Below, one piece after another: positions 54,861-64,000 of a stretch of DNA of 64,000 nucleotides. The stretch comes from Ptychodera flava (lineage: Eukaryota > Hemichordata > Enteropneusta > Ptychoderidae). The notes under the pieces are model-generated. The model did no database searches. It saw only the letters and a list, made by a program, of their open reading frames with translations, and was not told where the DNA came from. Where the stretch lies: contig NC_091928.1 in assembly GCF_041260155.1 (NCBI RefSeq), positions 28,762,388 to 28,826,387 of the forward strand, written 5' to 3'. A program made the position numbers and the translations under genes. Numbering within the stretch: the first letter of the stretch is position 1; every line of letters begins with the position of its first letter.

Positions 54861-56669
54861 ACTAGAAAACATTCCAATTTTAATTCACTGGAAGAAAAAT
54901 TGGCATTAAGTATTTACACTCTACATGTTTTAAGACTACAAAAATAGAGACGCGCTCCTGCAAATCAACTTGACCGTTTTTTTCGTCCAAACTATTGTCA
55001 GGAGAGTGAAATTAAAGCAGACTGCGCCTCACTCGCGGGCATGTATTCGGGCCCTCAAACGTTTCCAATACTCTTTAGGTCCACTACTAGTTGAGGTAAA
55101 TTCTCCAGCATCTTATTTAATATGTGATAATCGACAATTTTTACTTTCCCCATTGAATAACACAATGATACAGGCCATCCTCAATATCAAGAATCGGTAA
55201 AATGGGGTATCTCGTTTCTCCATAACCAAATTTTGCTCGTTAATCCCGATTTTTATTCTTGAATTTAAGAGGGGCCGTTAATAGTTTTCATACGGAAAGT
55301 CTGAACAAAAGCTGTAAGTCTTTCAATATCGAAGCGCGTACTACATTATACCAAAGTATTATTTTTATATAAAAAAATTCTAATACAAAATAGCTTGAGA
55401 AGTTACATCGACACGTTTTGTCATTTTGCATTCATCCGTACAATTTATTAATTAAAGTCAGAACTTTCCGACAGACAAACATTACATAGTCGCAAGAAAA
55501 GAAATACACAATTACATGCTCAAGTCTCTGGTTCTCTCAATTCGTTTTTACCACCACTTACCACGTGGTACCACCACTAACTATCAGTAGTTCAGGATGG
55601 TCCTACTTAAATTTGTAAATCTCAAATGTCCCATGGACCTGGTAATGTATTACCTTGAATGAAAATGATTATTGGACCAGTTTAATGTCGTTTTTGCATG
55701 TAGACGAAAGCTGACGGCGATATATTTTGGCACAGTTAACCTTCGGAGAGAGAAGCTTTGATATATGTAAAGCTGAATAAGAACTCTATCTTGCAGTTTG
55801 GCCACTGCATAACACAGAGATGAGCTAAATTTAACTTGTGCATCAGACTGAAATGAATGTAATTGAAGTCACAAACTATCATCTTGAAGTTTGCAAATCA
55901 CTGAAACTGCGAAAAAGGCAATCACCAATTCATAGGCTTGGAATATTTATCCAACAACATTTGAAGATAATGTCACCGTTAGGTATTGATCGGACAGAAA
56001 AGAGTACAATTGTCTTCCCTGTTTAGAGAAAGTGGCACACTGCGAAAAATTAAAAAAAAAACTCTATCCTTCAATTAATATAATAACTAAGTAAAAATAA
56101 TATATACGTATATACTTTATTAACACATCATTTCATGGTAGGGATGAAAAGGGTAACATGAACTCAGAAAAAAAAAGTAATAACAGTGTCTCAGAAATCT
56201 CACGACAAATACAAGGAAAACGTGTTCACGAAGTCACTAAATACATATCGCAAAAGAAAAAAAGATAAAGAATACAGTCAGTGATTATTGTCGTAATGTT
56301 TTTTGCCGTAACTCTAGACATAATAATATATATTTTTGCCAAATTGATTCCCATGGTTTCCTTTTCCATAATAAATTTAAACTTATTTGTCAAAGACTTG
56401 AAATTGGCGCAGAGCTTTTCCGCTGCTGCAAATAAATGGATCCTTTAATCCTTATATAATATGAAAAGCAAATACAATGTCATCAAGTGGTAACTTCGTG
56501 TAGAAATGTATTTCCCTAGTAATAAGTTTACCCGTAGTGGTCATTGATGGCTGTAAAAGCAAATACTGGTCGAACATAATGTGAATTTAATTCAAAACAA
56601 CCACGTTATAACAAATCTTGAGAATCGATAAGTAGCAAGTAGTATTGACGATCAAAATTTTTCTTCACT
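54861..56669. other. Intergenic region up to the beta-F stop
   Basis: An inverted fragment of dispersed repeat X lies at 55190..55300 and a retroelement 3' tail at 55550..55690. Beta 3' flank homologous to beta-E lies at 55700..56010. AT-rich sequence follows. No gene is seen. Confidence 0.45.
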
Positions 56670-59600
56670 TTAATTCTTTTTACAGTAATAAGCTGTGTTC
56701 AAAGTATCGGCTTTTTCACTGAGGAAGCATTTTAAACCTACTTCTGCAAGCATTTCCAGTGCGCGTTCATTCCCCCTCATCGCTCCCAGTGCCATACTTT
56801 CACCATTACCCGCCAGGGACATTGGCAAACAGCGGAACAGACTAGCCGCGTACATGTGAGGCGCCACTGGGCAGTCCATATTTTTTGCAGGTTTGCCATG
56901 TGCTGTGATTTCAACCATTACGAAGTACCCTTCATCCTTAAGAACGTTTTTCACTCCTTTCAAGAACAGATCGGGTCTTTGCATGTCATGGACCACATCT
57001 CTGCAGTAGACAATATCAAATTTGGATCGCCAGTCTTGTCGTTCGACCGACTCTAATGCGTCACCGATGTGAAAGGTTACATTCTTCAGCTGCATAGATT
57101 CTGCCCTACATTTGGCTGTTTCGATACAGTTTTCCGCCACATCAATGCCATGGAATTCACTCTTCAGGAAATCACGTGCCATGAAGCAAAGGGGAGCGCC
57201 TCTACCACAACCAATGTCAAGGACAACTGATGACGTCTCTGAAAATGTACAAAATACATCGTTGAAAAATCTTTGCAACAAAATGGACCTCTTGTGACTA
57301 TATTGGATCGTTCATCCAAAGATACATTTGACGCAAATTACTGTAATTAGTCGTATACACAATGTCACCAAATTGCCCATAATGACATAGAAATTTCCTG
57401 CAATGCATTAAGTCGTAAATTAATGTAATTGATGGTTATATGTAGGTTGTTGATAAAAAATAAATGACTCATCGATTACTCAAATAGATGTCCTTGGATT
57501 CTGGTCTCTTTCCAAACTGTACAAACCCACTCTTTCCAACATCAAAAATTTCCACAAATGAACTTTCTGAAACACCAATGGGGCATTGCCCATAATGACA
57601 TAGACGTATACACGATGTCACCAATTGCCCATAATGACATAGAAATTTCTATGTCATTATGGGCAATTTGACCATATCATAGGAAGTGTTGTTCACTGTT
57701 TGTACCATTGACTTATTTATATACTTGTAGTATTATTCCAATGGCGCATACTCTTTTTTCCAGTTAATTCTTCCATTGGAATTTATATCATAATATTATT
57801 AAGTACCCACACTAAATTGATCTTAACATTCACTTTTCATTGACTTCGAAATAAAAATACAATGTAACGAAAGGCTTGGCACTTTTTTACAAGGAATAAC
57901 TTTAGTACTTTTAGATTACTTTATAGCAAACGTTCTCCGTTTTTGTACACTGTTATTTTATTTCTACGGCAAAGTCACTCTTTAATGGAGTACACCTGGC
58001 CCCAGGGCCAATGTATAGCGTTCACACACACAGTCTGGGTCTAGTCAAATGAGTGTCGACTCTAAACCAACCTCATACCAGGGTTGACTCAGGGGTGACC
58101 TGAACATGTTAGTGTGAATGTGGTGGTTATCTAAAGGCTACTCATTAGGCTTGAACACGCTTAGCCTGTTAGTTTGACATCGTCTGTATACATTTAACCC
58201 TTTCAGGCCTGACTTTCTGGTAACATATCAGAGCTACCCCTATAAATAGGGGTTTTGGCCTGAAAGGGTTAATTGTCTCTCCAATGAGCCTTGTTTTAAT
58301 AGGTCCCTCTGCTATTTGAATTTACGCCTCTTGAAGACGGCTATTACACATTACATTGGAGTCAATCATCTTGAAAAATATTGCGAAACATATGTTTATT
58401 GAAACTGCAGAAGGTTTACTGAGACACGAGAGAACCCGTTTATTTAAAACAAACAAGGATAATATTTCTATTTGTTTTAAAACACAGCTTTTCTTCAAAG
58501 GTTACTCAAGTCCAGGGGACAAGAATTCGTATCTAAGGTAATAACTAAAAAGAATTCAGGGGACTTTGACCAACTCCCTTATGCTATGTTTCTCTTAACA
58601 GATATGTTCATCACGATTGAAACTAATTTGGGAAAATCGCGTTTTTATATTTTTTCAAATTTCTCAAAAGCGTTGGATGGCGTATAGCTGCATGTTGCAG
58701 CATGATCTCATCAGTTTAAACAATCCTGGTATATCCAATTATCTACACCACATCTACCCAGATGATTTAGAAATAAAAGAAACAACTGAAAGTGTGGACT
58801 CAGCTTCATACCTAGACGTATTGTTTGAAATTAGACAAAATACACTATATACTAAGCTGTATGACAAAAGAGACGATTTCAATTTTGAAATCATAAACTT
58901 TCCCTTTTTGTCGAGCAATATACCATCATCTCCAGCTTATGGTGTGTATATTTCACAACTTCTTAGATACAGTAGAGCATGCAATTCATATGAAGACTTT
59001 CGAGTTAGACACAGCCTATTAGCTCAAAAGTTAGTGAGGCAAGGGTTCTCAGAAAGTAGATTAGTGAAATCATTTAAGAAGTTCTACGGTAGATACGGAG
59101 ATGTTGTATCAAAATATGACCTGTCTGTTACTCAAATGATGAGTGACAGCATACCAAATTTTGACTCACAAAAGTAATTTGGTGAATTCACCAAATAACA
59201 ATGGATTTGTCGCTTTGGGTCAATCTTGACGGGTGCGGCTAGCTGGCAGGGTACGCTTACCCATTCCGGACACCTGGTACCACCACTACTTTGTGGTTCA
59301 AGATGACCCCATTGCCTTTGTCATTTTCAATATGTTCCTTGGACCTGGTAACTTTCTTAGTTACCTTGAATGATAACGATTATTGGACCTGATTTGATGT
59401 CTATTGCAATATTACAACTTACTCATAAAAATACTGCATTGCTTAAAGAAAAAAGCAGATTGGCTTACATTTGCAGATTATTTCGACATTAGTTCAGTAT
59501 CCAATCATCCCAAATAAGTTCCAATCGTGTTATTTGTTGAACTATACTCACTGAAGGAGTTCAATATAGGATTTTGTAGCAATAACCCGTTAAAGCAAGA

Positions 59601-60672
59601 AACGGCTTTTCAGTCAGACATTTGGGATCGTGTCTCTTCAGTCTTGCGTGTTACTTCAAGATTTTGGAAACTCCAGCAGTATTAATTTTAAGACTTTTCA
59701 ACACCTTCACTGCAACGCTGGATCTATTCTGCGGACTTTGTGCAACCTCAAGCCCACAAGCAAGCCAAAGGACTGCTTACTCCGTCTCAATGTCCGACAC
59801 TGGAGCTTTGCCGTCCCAGCTGAGATAAGTGGACTGTAATTTTTTACAGTTTGTAATCTATCCCTTGACTTAGCGCTTAGTTTTATTTATTTTTCGTAAT
59901 AAATTACGTTTAAAAGGAAACCGCCGAGTTCACCGTTTTGTTCGTTTTCTCTCACGTAACAAATGCCCATGTTATTTAACATGAGGCTTGGCATTCACAT
60001 TATAATTACATTCACATCCATGGTTGAGCTACAAGATATTATGTTATATGCTAATTTACTCCCACATTCCTTGTACAAGTAGCAAACAACCACACATCTC
60101 CTACTGAGTGTAATCTTAAAAGCTGTTGCCACGAAGGCTTCAATGTGGTACGACGCCATGATTTGTCTCAATTTTCTTCACTTCTTTTTTCACGTCTTCT
60201 CATACACCTTTGAATTCCCTGACATATTTAGATTGTTCGATAACTGACACGGTAAAGGCTGACATTTGAGAGCTCTTACCTAGTAGTCGTTTAATCTGCT
60301 CCACGTTGGTGAGATCTTTGGGAGGTTTACCGCCCAGAAACGTCATAGCAAGAGCCTCAATAAAAGGTGGGTCCAAGGTATACTTCAAATACGAGATACC
60401 TGAAACATAAGTCACCTAGGTCATGATAAACAAATCCACATGTTTTAGACATCTGTCCCATACTGTCGAGTTTTGTGTCACGTAACAGCATACATTCTAT
60501 CAATCTCTTACAAAGTCTCTTAAAATACTGAGTGTTGTTCATTGATCATTCTTCTCAAAAATAACAAAGACATAGTCTATTTGCTGCAATTTCAATTTTG
60601 CTCTGGGTAGGAAACAACCTACTTGATGTCGACAATCTTAATGCATGAGAGAATGCATGATTTAATTTACTA

Positions 60673-60709
<37 letters not shown>

Positions 60710-63700
60710 ATGTATGTATGTATGTATGTATGTATGTATCTATGTATCTATCTATGTATCTATCTATGTATCTATCTATGTATGCATCTGTGTACAGGGC
60801 TTTGCAGGCTTCCTTCCCGTTTCAACGTCTGGTATGCACCCATTGTGTGCAATGAACGCATGGGTTTTTATCTAGCATAAACAACAAGTTCACATAAAAG
60901 TGATGATATCTTTCCTCAGATTACACTAGACTAATTACTGTCGGAGGATGTGTTTGTTTCTATTGATGCTATTGGTAGTGACTTTTAAAGACTAGTGCAT
61001 ACACCAAACAAGAAATGTATTATAAAATGGATAACTGTAATATGTACTGGTGGTCACTTGTTTTATATTCTCTTGCCATGCAAGCTGTAATCTGAAGTGT
61101 GTCTGCTGCTAAAGGCCTAATTTCTTAATAATAGCAGCATCTCTTGTACGGCATCCTGGTGTTTATGTAAGATAAAAAGTCCATGCATTCTGTGCACACA
61201 AAGTGTGCTTACGAGACATCGAAATGGGAAGGTAGGCAGCAAAGCCCTGTATGTATGTATCTATTTATATATGTATCTACGTATAATTATGTATGTGTGT
61301 ATATATGTGTGTATCTATCTGTATATCTATCTATGTATGTATCTATGTATGTATCTCTGTTTGTGTATATGTATATGTGTATCTATGTTTCTATGTGTCT
61401 ATATCTATATATATACGTATCTATGTATGTACCTGTGTATGTATCTGTAATATATATGTATGTGCCTATGTACGTACATTTATCTATCTATCTATCTATT
61501 TATCCATCCGCCCATTTATCTATCCATGCATCAATCCATCAATTCTTTCATCAATGTACGCATGAAGGTATGCCTACCATTGGGTCCTTCCTTCTTGAAG
61601 CACTCCACGAGATCTTTATAGACTTCACACATCACGGGTAGTCCTTCACAGAGTATAGCCAACATGCCTCTTGATTCTGTTGTGCAGAGGGTCCTATATC
61701 TGCTAGCAGGTAGGTAGAAAGTGTCCCTCTCTGAGTCAGCTTCGACTATACTTGCAACAACCATTGCTCCAAGCCATTCACGGACGTACCTGGTCATGGA
61801 ATGGTGTGATAATTTTTACCTTGCATGTAGCATGAAACTTATAATCAACACATTGAATTTGCTTGATGAAATGAGGAAGCTTATGCATTTCAGTATTTTT
61901 GTTGAGATTATTTAATTTCCATTGACTTTGTCATCTTACTAACTTTGCTGAGTCAAGATGATAAAAATGTGTTATTTTGTACAATTCCTGGACAATTTGA
62001 ACTACTACGGATAAACTTTACAATTTTCCATTCAATGGCAGTCAAAAGTCTACATTTTTGACACAAACTAATGGTCAGGCAAGAATCTACATCTTCCACA
62101 AAGCAGTGTACATCATAGTTAAAAGACTGAAGAAGACAGAATGAAGCAAAGACCTTTGTTGTCAACCGAATGAAAGAGTCAAGGTTTGAAGAGGTTATTT
62201 TAAAATTTATTATGTTATGTTAAACTTTTCCTCAAATTTCTTCAAGGAATCTTTCAACAATTTTCTTTCAAAACCAGGAATAAAATCGGGGATCACAGCG
62301 CAAATTGTGTTAATGGAGAAACAAATTACCCAAGATTTAGCGATATTTGAAATTCAAAATGGCCGCCGTCCCTGTGTTAACTCTATGGAGCAAAATAAAA
62401 TTTTCAAACTAAGACGGTGAAAACTTTTCTTACACCAAGACGTTTAAGATAACCCCCCACAAATGGTATATCAGAAGAGAATTGTAAAAGTCCAAATATC
62501 TGTCCCCGAGGCGCATCCTACCTTGAGTTGCATCGTTCATGTATTATAGAAATAATGGGCGATGCACTGACCATTAACGTTTATTTGTGGGCAATTGCAA
62601 GGGCGAGAGGAAAACCAAAAATTAACGGGCAAGGCTTGCCGAGCCCGTTAATTTGGCTTTCCTCGAGCCCGCGCCCATAAATAAACGTTAATGGTCAGAG
62701 CGGAGTCTGTTATTTCCATTATATTATCAGCGAACCCGAGAAAACCGTGAAAATTTTCGAAAATTTCAAGCGCGAACGACGACAGGGCCCCAGAAACTAT
62801 CAATACGCGACGCACTGTCACGCGCGCTGTAAAAAAATTGGCAAATCCGGAGATGTTTTCAGAAAAAAGTATCTCAACTTGACCTACAAGTGCTCCGTTT
62901 TATTTTGTGATTGATTATGATTTACGTTTGAGCTGTAAAGTTACGATACTTTGAGTTGTTAATCTTATTATTCATATTCACGGGCATGTAAACAAACCAT
63001 TACTGTGTATTTGTGGTCAGTCACGTGGTTCAGCTCGACCAATCAAAATGCGACGGGCAGGGCATCGTAATATAATGTCTGATATGTCTGATAGGTGTAA
63101 GGCGTTAGAAGGGTAATGCTTACACAACGTTTACTAATACTGTTGATAGCTCTGGATGGTCCACGTCAATGTCCAATTTAAATATTAAATATCTCGTGGA
63201 CCTAAAAATGGTTTTTACCTTCAATTAAGGAATAATGTTAATGGACAGGGTTTTGTCGTAAAATTTCATTACTAACTCACCAGTGCAGTGGAGCTTATGC
63301 GCTCACCGTTTTCGCATGAAGGCACTGTAATCGGAGCAGTACTATAAGCGCCTGTGACCTCAGCCGTCAACAAACATATGAACAGATGGCCTCTGTACAC
63401 GCAGGCCCGGTTGTTCCTTCACAATTCACGGCCGTTAAATTCAGCTTATTCATTTCACAGCAGAGAACTTTCGCTATTTTACCAAAGTCTTAGTTTTGAC
63501 TCATAAATCAGAGAGTATGATGACTTGCACAAAAACTTATTGTATATTTGAAATTATGGTGAAAAACTACCAATGGCATTTGCACATTGTTCGTTTGTTA
63601 GATACCGACCTTTCTTTTAGTCCGGCCGCATCTGCAATTTCCTGGGACGTTTTGGCCTCACCAAGTGCCGCCATCGTATTGAACAGACCCGTAGCAGATC

Positions 63701-63794
63701 CTATGGCTACGCTGAGAGCAGTGTAACCTGATTGGGCCACTTCATTGAAACGTTTCTCGAAGTCTGCTTCGTGCTCACTGTTTCTGTCCGCCAT
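56670..63794 (-). CDS. Rv2258c-like SAM-dependent methyltransferase beta-F (intact, 361 aa)
   Basis: Exons are 63610..63794, 61578..61789, 60280..60399 and 56670..57238 (1086 nt, phases 2, 1 and 1). It starts MADRNSEHEADFEKRFNE. Exon 2 reads [19 protein letters not shown] and ends [10 protein letters not shown]. Exon 3 is [26 protein letters not shown]. In exon 4 motif I is DIGCGRG, preceded by VVL instead of the VIC/IVC of the sisters, then [22 protein letters not shown] and the YYCKKN end. It is the closest sister of beta-E; the E and F units (about 9-10 kb each) are a tandem segmental duplication, including flanks and tetranucleotide tracts in intron 2. Intron 3 carries an RT-element fragment, a piggyBac-like MITE and a snap-back palindrome. 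It is predicted to be soluble, and the acceptor substrate is not known. Confidence 0.87.
57623..57668. repeat. 46-bp perfect palindrome
   Basis: AATTGCCCATAATGACATAG followed by AAA and its exact complement. The arm sequence also occurs nearby at 57376..57397 and 57586..57603, so it was copied locally. Confidence 0.85.
58194..58272. mobile_element. Miniature piggyBac-like MITE (71 bp plus TTAA duplications)
   Basis: TTAA-CCCTTTCAGGCC ... GGCCTGAAAGGG-TTAA: perfect 12-bp inverted ends bounded by TTAA on both sides, the piggyBac target site. An inner CCCCTATAAATAGGGG stem is present. Confidence 0.75.
58560..59400 (+). mobile_element. RT-bearing retroelement, 5'-truncated fossil with 3' tail
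   Basis: An open stretch at 58617..59177 reads YPDDLEIKETTESVDSASYL, YDKRDDFNFEIINFPFLSSN, AYGVYISQLLRYSRAC and KKFYGRYGDV, a C-terminal region I associate with RT proteins of multicopy elements in marine invertebrates. A non-coding 3' tail follows (TGACGGGTGCGGCTAGCTGG .. GGACACCTGGTACCACCAC). The family is not assigned and the copy is incomplete. Tails of the same kind occur at 19.9, 24.1, 51.7, 55.6 and 63.1 kb. Confidence 0.65.
59401..60279 (-). other. Exon-3-proximal part of intron 3 of beta-F
   Basis: No gene is seen. The last 250 bp before exon 3 match beta-E (ACTGACA.GGTAAAGG.TGACATTTGAGAG). Confidence 0.4.
60673..60790. repeat. (TGTC)n(TATG)n(TATC)n microsatellite in intron 2 of beta-F
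   Basis: Tetranucleotide tracts in the same intron as the beta-E microsatellite but at its far end. Confidence 0.9.
61240..61545. repeat. Degenerate TATG/TATC tract next to the exon 2 donor of beta-F
   Basis: Imperfect TATG and TATC units run to within about 35 bp of the exon 2 donor, the same position as in beta-E. It is more decayed and shorter. Confidence 0.85.
62220..62470. repeat. Dispersed repeat X, copy 3
   Basis: CAAGGAATCTTTCAACAATT ... TCGGGGATCACAGCGCAAA ... GAAATTCAAAATGGCCGCC, as at 45220..45440. Confidence 0.6.
62560..63070 (-). mobile_element. Palindrome-ended dispersed repeat P, copy 3 (inverted)
   Basis: Reverse-complement match to 37960..38450 throughout, from the CTGACCATTAACGTTTATTT palindrome to ..AATCAAAATGCGACGGGCAGGGCA. 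It lies in intron 1 of beta-F. Confidence 0.7.
63100..63260. mobile_element. Retroelement 3' tail in intron 1 of beta-F
   Basis: Diverged version of the tail also found at the matching place in beta-E intron 1 and beside the orphan beta exon 1. Confidence 0.5.
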
Positions 63795-64000
63795 GATTAT
63801 TAAGTTTAACAGCTAAGCATCATGGGAGATTCTCCTCCGTTCCATCGGTACAGAATGCTGTATTTAGCAATTAAGATGATTGGAAACAATTTGGGAGAAT
63901 ATGATCTTTTAATTGTGTAAATTTATCAAAAGTGATAGGTTCCCTGTAGCTGAATGTTGCAATATTACAAATTACCAATAAAAACAAGCGAGTGTGTAAT
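63795..64000. other. Upstream edge of beta-F
   Basis: The first 50 bp match the other beta upstream regions (AGCATCATGGGAGATTC). The CGCTCGGTCTCC block is not present here. Nothing else is recognised. Confidence 0.4.

Overview
The window is eukaryotic. Its genes are split by GT-AG introns, it has long non-coding stretches, and it is rich in MITEs, LINE and other retroelement fragments, and tetranucleotide and (TA)n microsatellites. The repeat mix and the gene family fit a marine invertebrate, perhaps a hemichordate, lancelet or similar deuterostome. The species cannot be fixed from sequence alone, and I hold that placement loosely.

The only recognisable host genes form one minus-strand tandem array of Rv2258c-like S-adenosylmethionine-dependent methyltransferases (winged-helix N-terminus plus Rossmann methyltransferase domain, about 361-364 aa). 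Every copy has the same four-exon layout: coding exons of about 185, 212, 120 and 569-572 nt, with introns in phases 2, 1 and 1. Two subfamilies are visible. Alpha copies start MAANN/MAINN, have motif I DIGCGSG or a near variant, and end YCRKLK. Beta copies start MADR, have motif I DIGCGRG, and end YYCxKN. From left to right: alpha-0 (3' exons off the left edge), alpha-A (intact), alpha-B (own exon 1 ruined, but a phase-compatible beta exon 1 lies upstream), alpha-C (intact), alpha-D (one frameshift in exon 4), beta-E (intact) and beta-F (intact).

Beta-type debris lies between the alpha copies: decayed beta exon 4 at about 4.5-6.9 kb and 12.5-13.1 kb, and an intact orphan beta exon 1 with its upstream block at 24.6-25.5 kb. 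This suggests the array once consisted of repeated alpha+beta doublets that lost different parts of beta.

The space between exons is filled by mobile elements. The most unusual is a 1.8-kb element made of five head-to-tail and inverted modules around TTGACGTGTCAA-like palindromes, inside a beta pseudo-exon. Others are a Harbinger-type MITE with TTA target duplication, three hAT-type MITEs (two of them inverted copies around exon 4 of beta-E), TA-flanked and piggyBac-like MITEs, a GC-rich foldback, a LINE fragment, a Penelope-like GIY-YIG fragment and recurring 3' tails of another RT element. Several perfect or near-perfect hairpins look like local snap-back inverted duplications. No RNA genes, CRISPR arrays or bacterial-type operons were seen.

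The intact copies probably act as soluble small-molecule or natural-product-type methyltransferases. The substrate is unknown, and nothing else in the window indicates a pathway.
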